A stretch of 16,479 nt of DNA from Alphaproteobacteria bacterium (GTDB lineage: Bacteria > Pseudomonadota > Alphaproteobacteria > Micavibrionales > Micavibrionaceae), in NCBI GenBank assembly GCA_002701555.1, contig NZVS01000030.1:1-16479 (forward strand), given 5' to 3'. The notes below the pieces were generated by a model. That model was not told where the DNA came from, did not search any database, and saw only the letters and a program-made list of their open reading frames with translations. This document shows, piece after piece, positions 7,659 to 14,471 of the stretch. How positions within the stretch are numbered: the first letter of the stretch is position 1; every line of letters starts with the position of its first letter. Both the position numbers and the translations under genes were made by a program.

Positions 7659-8906
7659 CTAATCCTTTATTGTGACAGGTAAAATACACTGCGCGCGGTG
7701 TTTATTATAAACCATATCAACGCTTATCTGATTATGCAATGGAGCAATACGTGGATGTAGATCACAACGCATTTCGCCAGAGAAAGTATTGGGCATATAA
7801 AAACTGGCCAATATTTTTTTTCTTTTCAAAATCATATCGAATATAAAAAGATTTTGGCGGCCAAATTTGCTCGGATATGTGTCTGATATCATAAAATTTT
7901 TTATGACACTTGGGTGTCCGTCTTGATCCAAAATATCCTGAGGCAGATCATAAATATGTCCTTTATTATCGCAATATAGTGCATATTTAAAACTGCCGTT
8001 CTTATCTAAACCCGTTACAAGCACATCTTTATTATTTAACCATGTATAATGTGCGGGACGCATATCTGATACTAGAATACATGATTTGTTTCCTTCTCTA
8101 TCTAGGGTAATTAAGCGGTTATTTTTTTTATTTTTGTCATTAAGCCAAATATGAAAAAACTGTATTCTTTTTGAATTCGGAATAAAATCGGCATGGTTAA
8201 TATAGTGATGGTTAGCTTTTGCCATATTTGATGTTGGAGAGAGTGATTTTATATCCTGTAATGTAATAATACGGGTCTTGGTTTTATTTATAACATTTAT
8301 TAATGAAAGGCCATTTTCTGAATTTTTTGCCTTTTGGTGATAACCATATCCGGGTCTGGCTTCGTGCAATTGGGAAAAATTGAGTGTAATGGCATATTCG
8401 CCTGCGTCATCAACTGCATAGACCGGGTCATCTAAAGTATCTAAAACCCTGCCATCTGGAAAAGATATAATGCAGGATTTAAATTGATCGTCACTAAAGA
8501 TGTTGAAGATGATTTTATCATTTCCTTTTCCGAGCCATTGTAGGCGGCATCCCTGCTGCCAGTTCCAGCTTGATGTTTTGCCTAAACTTATAAATTCAGG
8601 ATTGTTTTGTGTGAGATCAAAATACCCCACCTCCATCAATGGGGGGGTATTTTGTGAATGTGGGGACACCACATCTGTATGCACTCTGTTTGCAAGGATA
8701 TACCGCCCATCTGAACTGAAAGGTGTAATATCATAATAACCGAAAAAGATATGAGCGCCATCCTCATATAACAAACGCGCACCCTCTGGCAGGTGAGGGA
8801 TTGAGCTGGCCCCGGCATAACGTAAAAGCGCCAAAAATTTCTCCTGGGCTTTACGGATATGAATTTTAACGGATGCGGGAATTATTTTTTTTAAAAAAAC
8901 TTTCAT
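7659..8906 (-). CDS. TolB/oligogalacturonate-lyase-like beta-propeller protein of unknown function
   Basis: A 415-residue protein that I recognise as a propeller-type fold but not as a characterised enzyme. Recurrent blade-like units include ITPFSSDGRYILANRV (60-75), CRLQWLGKGNDKIIFNIF (120-137), DDPVYAVDDAGEYAITLNFS (159-178), INHADFIPNSKRIQFFHIW (236-254), DGHPSVIKNFMISDTYPSKF (329-348) and CDLHPRIAPLHNQISVDMVY (381-400). The conserved histidines (H233, H234, H238, H252, H331, H384) in this layout recall oligogalacturonate lyase, where His and Gln residues hold a metal. The N-terminus is basic and amphipathic (1-30) with no clear signal peptide, so a cytoplasmic or membrane-associated location is more likely than secretion. 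Similar proteins occur in surface-polysaccharide clusters, to my recollection. It sits between a GT-B-like protein and a GT4 gene, so a role in glycan modification or control is plausible. Possible alternatives are a non-catalytic scaffold or a lyase/epimerase on a uronate. Confidence 0.7.
   Translation of the reverse strand: MKVFLKKIIPASVKIHIRKAQEKFLALLRYAGASSIPHLPEGARLLYEDGAHIFFGYYDITPFSSDGRYILANRVHTDVVSPHSQNTPPLMEVGYFDLTQNNPEFISLGKTSSWNWQQGCRLQWLGKGNDKIIFNIFSDDQFKSCIISFPDGRVLDTLDDPVYAVDDAGEYAITLNFSQLHEARPGYGYHQKAKNSENGLSLINVINKTKTRIITLQDIKSLSPTSNMAKANHHYINHADFIPNSKRIQFFHIWLNDKNKKNNRLITLDREGNKSCILVSDMRPAHYTWLNNKDVLVTGLDKNGSFKYALYCDNKGHIYDLPQDILDQDGHPSVIKNFMISDTYPSKFGRQNLFIFDMILKRKKILASFYMPNTFSGEMRCDLHPRIAPLHNQISVDMVYNKHRAQCILPVTIKD
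8618..8654. repeat. 11-bp perfect inverted repeat (hairpin) with a G7 tract inside the propeller gene
   Basis: CAAAATACCCC at 8618-8628 is the perfect reverse complement of GGGGTATTTTG at 8644-8654, separated by a 15-base loop. The seven-G run 8641-8647 reads as C7 in the coding strand. The element lies in codons for roughly residues 85-100, well inside the gene, so it would form in the mRNA ahead of most of the propeller. No U-run follows it in the direction of transcription, so it does not look like a factor-independent terminator. Confidence 0.8.
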
Positions 8907-8918
8907 AATGAATAAGTA

Positions 8919-10268
8919 TCAATTATGGCCGCTAGAGATCATGTAACAAAAAGGATCAATCTTAGTAATACTAACTTCTTTATAGTCTGTAAAAATTTTC
9001 TGCAGATTTTGTTCACCATTTCTAATATCGTCTTTGGTGAAATCCGGAAATTTATGATCTGTATAATCCTCATTCTTTGTTCTTTTATTAAATAGTCGGT
9101 TCACTATGGTTGTTACCACATGCCGAAAATACCGGTAACGTAATTTTAAGTAAGGCAACGTTTTAACTTGTCGGGATGCATGTGGTTCTATTGTATTCAG
9201 TATGTTCTCGTAAGCATATGTGCCATTTATGTTTTGGATATATGGTTTTAGAAGAGATTTATCTGCCATTTTATAATTATGACCTAAAATGGTTTGGATA
9301 GCCTTTATAAGCTCCGTTGCTGTAGTAGCTTCGTAACTTCCTAAAAAAGGTATTTCATTTTCTATGTCATTATTTTTAAAAGGGCGGTAGGCAATTAGGG
9401 GCGTGTCTAGCGCGAAGCCCTCTAATGGTGTTGTACAAAAGCCATGTATCAAAACGTCCGCCGCCGTAATCCAAGGATGGACATTTCCCTCATAAATAAC
9501 TTTTACATTATCTAAGTTCTTGGAAATGCTTTCCCATCTTGATTTATCTTCTGATGGGTGTGGACGTATAACAATAATGTGTTCAGGAAAAGCCCGGGAA
9601 AGCTCTGGCAAGACATCTATGTAACTTTCGTAAAGGTTTTTTTGTAAATCTAACCAAGTTCCATAAAACCGTTCATCCTCTGAATTCAAAATAACCTTTT
9701 TGGTTTTAAGGGAAGCAAAGTATTTTTCGCGTCCAAGATAATGGTTATGGGCTCCCATATTAGAATTAATCAGGATGATTTTACCATGTTCTTTTTTTAG
9801 ATTTTGTGCCTGTTCATCGATTTTGCCACGTAACTCTGCACGCAAGAGATCGAAACGCAAATTTCCTACATCGCATACTTCTAAATTTGAACTATCTCTC
9901 GTAAAGTTTTGTATGACTTTGCCGTGATCTTTTCCCCAGCTAAGAAACATACGCATATATTGAAGAGATTTTTGTGAAAGTTTTAATGCGCAATATTTAA
10001 TGTCATGGAAACGCACCAGCCCCTCCTCATCCATACCAATTACCGTGTGACCATATTCAGTCAGACGCTTGTAAAAGGGCGCGAAATTTTCTTGCCCTCC
10101 ATATGCCAAGAATATCCCCGGGGGAAGTATAGAGATATACCGGGAAAGCTCGGCTTTTCTTGCAATAATAATATTAAAGTCTTTTTGGGCAGCAGCACAA
10201 GCCAGAAGAATTTTGGCATCCAGTTCACGGACTTTGGTTTCTATCGGAATATATAGCCATTTTTTCAT
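8919..10268 (-). CDS. Surface carbohydrate biosynthesis protein, probable GT-B-like transferase
   Basis: A 449-residue protein resembling the family annotated only as 'surface carbohydrate biosynthesis protein' in polysaccharide loci. The N-terminus WLYIPIETKVRELDAKILLA (4-23) is its hallmark. The C-terminal half has VGNLRFDLL (134-142), NSEDERFYG (195-203), VIRPHPSED (233-241) and HGFCTTPLEGFALDTPLIAYRP (275-296). This pattern resembles the donor-side half of GT-B enzymes such as Kdo-transferase-like and CDP-glycerol-phosphotransferase-like proteins, which bind CMP/CDP donors. Since a CMP-nonulosonate pathway is encoded nearby, it is a candidate transferase for that sugar; this is inference. 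No membrane segment is evident. AGGA at 10276-10279 sits 7 nt before the ATG and supports the start. It is spaced 9 bp from the dehydrogenase upstream and 12 bp from the propeller gene downstream. Confidence 0.75.
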   Translation of the reverse strand: MKKWLYIPIETKVRELDAKILLACAAAQKDFNIIIARKAELSRYISILPPGIFLAYGGQENFAPFYKRLTEYGHTVIGMDEEGLVRFHDIKYCALKLSQKSLQYMRMFLSWGKDHGKVIQNFTRDSSNLEVCDVGNLRFDLLRAELRGKIDEQAQNLKKEHGKIILINSNMGAHNHYLGREKYFASLKTKKVILNSEDERFYGTWLDLQKNLYESYIDVLPELSRAFPEHIIVIRPHPSEDKSRWESISKNLDNVKVIYEGNVHPWITAADVLIHGFCTTPLEGFALDTPLIAYRPFKNNDIENEIPFLGSYEATTATELIKAIQTILGHNYKMADKSLLKPYIQNINGTYAYENILNTIEPHASRQVKTLPYLKLRYRYFRHVVTTIVNRLFNKRTKNEDYTDHKFPDFTKDDIRNGEQNLQKIFTDYKEVSITKIDPFCYMISSGHN

Positions 10269-10277
10269 ATGTTTTTC

Positions 10278-11231
10278 CTATGAGAAACTGGTGATGAATT
10301 TAACTAATTTTTCAGCCATAAAAATTTCCGTCTTACTCATGGAGTCCTTTGTCGCTCCGCCTAGATGGGGCGTTAATAATAAATTATTATGATTTTGAGC
10401 ATATTGAATAAGACGGTCTTTTTTCATCCAATTTTTTTTCCCTTCATTTTCTCCGCTCAATACATCTAATGCGGCGCCTGCCAGAGTTTGATTTTTTAAA
10501 GCCGACAAAAGGGCATCCTCTTCGATTACTTCACCGCGTGATGTGTTTATTAGAAATGCACCGTTTTTAATATTATATATGTTTTCATGATTGAGCAGGT
10601 GATGACTCTTTTCATTATAACTCACATGAAGTGAAATGAAATCAGACTGAGCCAGCAGATCTTTTAAACTAGTCTCTTTTATATAATCGGGATAATTTTT
10701 GGAAAGTATGTCAGTAGCTAATACTTCCATGTTAAATGCATGAGCGTAAGAAGCCATCATTTGTCCAAGTCGGCCAAAACCTACAATACCTAACTTTTTA
10801 CCGTATAGTTCTATACCTTTAAAGCTATCCCTGTCCCAGTTGTGATTTTTCACGTCAGAAAAAGCTGGCTGAATATTACGACAGAGGCTAAGCAAAAGAC
10901 CAAAACTATGCTCAGCTGTGGCAGTAACAGTTTTCAAAAAATTTGTTTCACCTTTTAGGCATAAAACCTTAATATTTTTTTCTTTAGCATAGTCTAAATC
11001 AATATGATTTAAACCTGTTGTAGCAGTGACTATTGCCTTCAAGTTAGCTCCGGCATCCATAATTTCTTGATTAATATTATATCCCAGCCTCGTTATAAGA
11101 ACATCGTATGCAGGAATTTTATTAATCAATTCTTCACAATTGAGGATGGCGTCATCATACGAGGCGACTTCCTCGATAATTTTTCGGGCCTCCGAAGAGT
11201 AATTCTCCGGCTCTATGTTTAAAATCTTCAT
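10278..11231 (-). CDS. D-isomer-specific 2-hydroxyacid dehydrogenase (phosphoglycerate-dehydrogenase-like)
   Basis: A 317-residue NAD-dependent oxidoreductase interconverting a 2-oxoacid and a D-2-hydroxyacid. The nucleotide-binding core is LGIVGFGRLGQMMASYAHAF (147-166), with Asp174 at the end of the next strand, favouring NAD over NADP. The catalytic triad is visible as R232 in INTSRGEV, E261 in DVLSGENE, and H289 in TPHLGGAT. TATTGLNHIDLDYAK (69-83) and TVTATAEHSFGLLLSL (101-116) are normal family blocks. The C-terminus ends soon after the catalytic domain, so there is no ACT regulatory domain, unlike many SerA proteins; a biosynthetic-serine role is less likely than a pathway-specific one. 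The start overlaps the methyltransferase stop as TAATG, implying tight coupling. Position between two methyltransferases and glycan transferases suggests it makes a hydroxyacid substituent or precursor (inference). Confidence 0.9.
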   Translation of the reverse strand: MKILNIEPENYSSEARKIIEEVASYDDAILNCEELINKIPAYDVLITRLGYNINQEIMDAGANLKAIVTATTGLNHIDLDYAKEKNIKVLCLKGETNFLKTVTATAEHSFGLLLSLCRNIQPAFSDVKNHNWDRDSFKGIELYGKKLGIVGFGRLGQMMASYAHAFNMEVLATDILSKNYPDYIKETSLKDLLAQSDFISLHVSYNEKSHHLLNHENIYNIKNGAFLINTSRGEVIEEDALLSALKNQTLAGAALDVLSGENEGKKNWMKKDRLIQYAQNHNNLLLTPHLGGATKDSMSKTEIFMAEKLVKFITSFS

Positions 11232-11920
11232 TACTTTTTCTCAAAAACAGAAAAATAATCATAATCGGGCAGGTGAAAGTATTTTTTGTTCAGGTCGCTC
11301 GGTTTATAAGTATAGTCTTGGAGGCGGGGGTGATTTTGCATGTAATTTACTGTGGTTTTTCTTCCATCAATAATAAATACATCTGGAAGATTTTTCAATT
11401 CAACGCCGTTCATTGTTACCCCTTCCTTTTTCCCTATATTAGGAAATTTGTCTCCCGGACCATCAATAAATACCATATCAAAATTCTTATGATCCAAATC
11501 GATATCGAATCTCAGTTCTTTCGGACTGCTCTTTGCATTACCCTTAGCTTCGCATAGAATAACATCCACCTTACTACTAACATTTGACCTAATGAATTTG
11601 GCCCACCAAGCATTGGTTTCAATAGTTGTAACCTTGGCATCATTTTTATCAGCGTATTGCGATAGAAATGTTGTTGAGGCACCGCCGCCCAACTCAAGAA
11701 TATTTTTTGGTTTGTAATGATTTAACAAATTAACAAGTGTATGTAGCTTATACCTTTTAAAACGGTCTTTTTTTATATCAGCATTTGTTTCGTACAATTT
11801 AATAACATTATCGATATTGGAATAGTCTATAGTCCTATTCTGTATAAAATGTGAAAGTCCCAAAGAGGATTCCCAGCTTAGATCTTTCAGTTTACGGGCG
11901 CACTTATTGATAAAAACCAT
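11231..11920 (-). CDS. SAM-dependent methyltransferase-like protein
   Basis: A 229-residue class I methyltransferase-like protein. The SAM-binding motif I is ILELGGGASTTFLSQYA (74-90), with the acidic end of strand two at TTIETNAWWAKFI (98-110) and a catalytic-core strand FDMVFIDGPGDKFPNIGKKE (147-166). DVFIIDGRKTTVNYMQNHP (180-198) resembles the later strands of O-methyltransferases from glycan clusters. The N-terminal 60 residues are helical and basic, without a signal peptide. An AAGGA at 11929-11933 lies 8 nt before the ATG and supports this start; the gap to the TylF-like gene is 5 bp. The acceptor is unknown. Two different methyltransferases in tandem suggest two methyl groups on one or two positions of the glycan or its acyl substituent. 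Confidence 0.8.
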   Translation of the reverse strand: MVFINKCARKLKDLSWESSLGLSHFIQNRTIDYSNIDNVIKLYETNADIKKDRFKRYKLHTLVNLLNHYKPKNILELGGGASTTFLSQYADKNDAKVTTIETNAWWAKFIRSNVSSKVDVILCEAKGNAKSSPKELRFDIDLDHKNFDMVFIDGPGDKFPNIGKKEGVTMNGVELKNLPDVFIIDGRKTTVNYMQNHPRLQDYTYKPSDLNKKYFHLPDYDYFSVFEKK

Positions 11921-11925
11921 ATAAA

Positions 11926-12684
11926 CTATCCTTCTTTGATCAGAAACCAGCGTTCAAAATCGCCTTTTTTAAGCGGGTGTTGTTTAAGCTTAGCCTGCTT
12001 ACCTTTTATAAATTCGTGCGTTGCAATTCGGGCTCCTGGAAACTTTAAAGAATAATATTCATCAAGGTAAATCATTCCTCCATTTACCATGCGAGGCCAA
12101 GTGAAAGTAAATGTATCCAGATAACTTTGATACAAATCACAGTCCATTAAGACAGCCATAATTTTTTCAGGGTGGGCTTCCTCTTCTGTCATAGTTTCGT
12201 GAAATGGCCCATCAACCAGAATAATATTATCCAGACCCAACGTTTCTATCTTTTTGTTAACAAGATCGAGAGATGTGCCAGAAAAATCACCGGAAGAAGA
12301 TATGTTTTTAACTGTTTGTTCCTGTGAAGACAGAGCATTACGCCACTCTATATTCTTTTTAACAGCATCTTTATGGTCTTGGGTTATTAGACCCTCGGCT
12401 AGCAGGTCATCAAATCTTTCCAGATCATCTTTTGAATTATATACTGGTGGAAAACCTGCGAAGCTATCATATCCATAAACTTTTTTATCAGAACCGAGTT
12501 CTTTTAACATCATAGCCATACCTAGGAGGGATTTGCCGCGATATACACCTGATTCAACTAAATCACCTTCCATTTTGTCATGATTGTCACGAACGAACTT
12601 GAAAAGGGCGTCAAAAGGTCCGGGCTGGTGATAATTGTAAACACCAAGCACATTAAATTCCCAGTCATCAATAATTTTTAACAT
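11926..12684 (-). CDS. TylF/MycF-type macrocin O-methyltransferase-family protein
   Basis: A 252-residue SAM-dependent O-methyltransferase. MEGDLVESGVYRGKSLLGMA (38-57) is motif I in the TylF form, followed by KVYGYDSFAGFPPV (68-81). DNIILVDGPFHETM (152-165), MDCDLYQSYLDTF (180-192) and MVNGGMIYLDEYYSLKFPGA (199-218) are the metal- and sugar-binding blocks of the family, with acidic residues D158, D181, D208 and E209 as candidate metal ligands. Characterised members methylate sugar hydroxyls. First gene of the long minus-strand run; the upstream 112-bp spacer is shared with the divergent neuA-type gene. The Shine-Dalgarno signal before the ATG is weak (AAGAAAG 9 nt upstream). Substrate is unknown. 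Confidence 0.88.
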   Translation of the reverse strand: MLKIIDDWEFNVLGVYNYHQPGPFDALFKFVRDNHDKMEGDLVESGVYRGKSLLGMAMMLKELGSDKKVYGYDSFAGFPPVYNSKDDLERFDDLLAEGLITQDHKDAVKKNIEWRNALSSQEQTVKNISSSGDFSGTSLDLVNKKIETLGLDNIILVDGPFHETMTEEEAHPEKIMAVLMDCDLYQSYLDTFTFTWPRMVNGGMIYLDEYYSLKFPGARIATHEFIKGKQAKLKQHPLKKGDFERWFLIKEG

Positions 12685-12796
12685 GTGCGGAGACTTTCTT
12701 TTTCATTTTGTGGCTTTTATTCAAAGCAGTAGGTATAGTCATTAGCATTGTAAAAAGAAAAACTCAATCACCGTCATCATTCAGGGCGAATTTAAA
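12685..12796. promoter_or_regulatory. Divergent intergenic region, probable promoters for both sides
   Basis: The only substantial non-coding stretch (112 bp) lies between the divergently oriented TylF-like gene and neuA-type gene, so promoters for both are expected here. On the plus strand a -10-like TATAGT occurs at 12734-12739, but no good -35 hexamer sits 17 bases upstream. On the minus strand TTGAGT (12762-12767) and TTTACA (12749-12754) could serve as -35 elements, yet no convincing -10 matches either. No operator-like palindrome was found. The plus-strand start has only a weak AGGG about 10 nt upstream. Confidence 0.45.
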
Positions 12797-13528
12797 ATGA
12801 CTAGCTATAAAGGTAAAAAAATTCTTGGGCTTATAAATGCGCGAGGTGGGTCGAAAGGGGTTCCCGGCAAAAACAAAAAGCTATTACTCGGAAAGCCCCT
12901 CATAAATTACTCAATTGATGCAGGACTTTCAGCGTCATGTTTAAGTAATTTAATCGTATCGACTGATGATGAAGAGATTGCGCAAATAGCCAAGTCGGCT
13001 GGTGCTGATGTACCTTTTCTTCGCCCGGAAATTTTAGCAACGGATACGGCTAAACAGATAGACGCCATAATACATGCAGTGCAATTTATGGAGAACTGCG
13101 AGAACATTAAATATGATTACATTTGTTTATTACAGCCGACCTGTCCTTTGCGTAGTGCAGAGGATATCAAGGGGAGCATTGACCTCATTATAAAAGAAAA
13201 CTGCGATAGCGTTATTACAGTGACGAATGTCGGTGGGCGCCACCCTCGTACTCTGTACACCACAGATAAGGACCAGAAGCTAACCCCGTTCATGGAAAAT
13301 AACCTGTCAGGCGTGCAGCGTCAGGACTTTGAAGATTTCTTTTGGCGCACGGGATCAGTATATGTGATGGCACGAGATGTTGTAATTGAGCATAAATCTT
13401 TGTATGGAGAAACCACTTGCGGGTATTATGTAACTGAAGAGCGATGCTTCAATATAGATAGTCCTTTTGATTGGGATCTATGTCAGGCATATCTATCTTA
13501 CAAATATGATTTAAACACATCAGAGTAA
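12797..13528 (+). CDS. neuA: CMP-nonulosonic acid (acylneuraminate) cytidylyltransferase
   Basis: Activates a nonulosonic acid with CTP to the CMP-sugar in the cytoplasm. The nucleotide-binding motif INARGGSKGVPGKN spans 13-26, followed by LLLGKPLINYSI (29-40), VSTDDEEIA (54-62), LQPTCPLRS (112-120), a WRTGSVYVM segment (183-191) and NIDSPFDWDL (219-228), where D221 is the metal-binding Asp. Length (243) is normal for the single-domain form; a C-terminal hydrolase domain found in some NeuA proteins is absent. It is the only plus-strand gene within the glycan locus. The pattern also fits PtmB/LegF-type enzymes that activate legionaminic acid, so the sugar could be Neu5Ac or a Leg/Pse-type relative. 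Its last 31 bp overlap the end of the opposing GT4 gene, ruling out a conventional terminator between the two. Confidence 0.93.
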   Translation: MTSYKGKKILGLINARGGSKGVPGKNKKLLLGKPLINYSIDAGLSASCLSNLIVSTDDEEIAQIAKSAGADVPFLRPEILATDTAKQIDAIIHAVQFMENCENIKYDYICLLQPTCPLRSAEDIKGSIDLIIKENCDSVITVTNVGGRHPRTLYTTDKDQKLTPFMENNLSGVQRQDFEDFFWRTGSVYVMARDVVIEHKSLYGETTCGYYVTEERCFNIDSPFDWDLCQAYLSYKYDLNTSE

Positions 13529-14466
13529 GATTTAGCTGCAAGCTTAATTGAAAATTCAAACCTGTCATTCAGCAATTTGGAAGAGAGTTTTTGGTATTGT
13601 GCTCGCGCCGACAGGAGCGTAGCAGGTATATCGTTTGTATTAATAGCAATACCATGGTTTTTTCCAAGCTCTGTACCACTTCCACGTTCAGGATTATAGA
13701 TTACGGGTAGACCCGCGCATAAAGCCTCTATCATAGAATTCGGGCATGGGTCTTTCACAGCAGGGTGTAAGAAATAATGAGCTTTTTTAAATAAAGACAG
13801 CATTTCCTCATGTTCCAGAACACCGCATAAATTCACGTTATTGAGTGGAACATTATCAGGCCACGCTCCCATGTGATGGATTTGCACATTTTCGCATAGT
13901 GAAAGTTTGGAAATCAGATCATGTCTCTTGGTGGCTCTCTTTGAAAAAGATGACGATACAATGATAAGATTGTCTTTTTGGGTAAGTTCGGGCGGAGTCC
14001 TTTTAAAATTTAGAAAATCTTCGGAAGCACCATTATGAATAACCGTAAAGTTTTCCGGATCAGAGCCACGAGCTTTAAAAAAGCTTTTTTGATAATGGCT
14101 TTGATAAATGGCGTGATCTGCAATGTTGGATAATTTTACTGTATCCTTATCTTTGCTGTAATCTGTTTTTAAACGGTAAAAAATTGAGGGGTTTGAATGA
14201 TGGCGTAAATTTACGAGACGCACAATTATAGGAACTTTTGGCCTTTTAATTTTCAAAGTGCTTATATCAGAAATATTTAAATACCCACCGCCGTTACCGC
14301 GGCCTATCGAAAGCTGGTTCATAAACACCAGATCAAAGTCGTTTGAGTTAATATCAAATATTACCTCATCTCCCGACTTTTCCCACTCTGAATAAAGCGC
14401 ACGCAAGAAAGTATTCGCACCGCCCCAGGGTTGTTCAGTCGGTTTATAAGTGCATAAAATTTTCAT
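13498..14466 (-). CDS. GT4-family glycosyltransferase
   Basis: A 322-residue GT-B glycosyltransferase, shorter than the family average (about 350-400), mainly because the N-terminal domain is compact. MKILCTYKPTEQPWGGANTF (1-20) is the acceptor-domain opening with a GG loop. FTVIHNGAS (140-148) precedes the linker, and IIVSSSFSKRATKRHDLI (168-185) contains the KR.H donor-domain entry. DPCPNSMIEALCAGLPVIYN (239-258) is the classic donor-binding block with E247, followed by GSGTEL. The stop lies inside the 3' end of the convergent neuA-type gene (31-bp overlap). It follows the NeuC-type gene by 5 bp and shares its operon. The donor sugar is not readable; a role next to the nonulosonate residue is suggested by position only. 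Confidence 0.88.
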   Translation of the reverse strand: MKILCTYKPTEQPWGGANTFLRALYSEWEKSGDEVIFDINSNDFDLVFMNQLSIGRGNGGGYLNISDISTLKIKRPKVPIIVRLVNLRHHSNPSIFYRLKTDYSKDKDTVKLSNIADHAIYQSHYQKSFFKARGSDPENFTVIHNGASEDFLNFKRTPPELTQKDNLIIVSSSFSKRATKRHDLISKLSLCENVQIHHMGAWPDNVPLNNVNLCGVLEHEEMLSLFKKAHYFLHPAVKDPCPNSMIEALCAGLPVIYNPERGSGTELGKNHGIAINTNDIPATLLSARAQYQKLSSKLLNDRFEFSIKLAAKSYSDVFKSYL

Positions 14467-14471
14467 AATTT

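Noticed and set aside
10278..11231. Serine-pathway phosphoglycerate dehydrogenase (serA)
   Set aside because: It has the catalytic domain but no ACT domain and sits between methyltransferase and glycan genes, so a dedicated glycan role is more likely. The serA name was therefore not applied, although it cannot be excluded.
12685..12796. A small RNA, riboswitch or attachment site in the divergent spacer
   Set aside because: The 112 bp are A/T-rich with no stable stem-loop set, conserved aptamer pattern or flanking repeats that I can see.
14077..14090. 14-bp perfect palindrome AAAAAAGCTTTTTT, possible operator or terminator
   Set aside because: It lies in the middle of the GT4 coding sequence, has only one GC step, and is the kind of A/T palindrome expected in this base composition.
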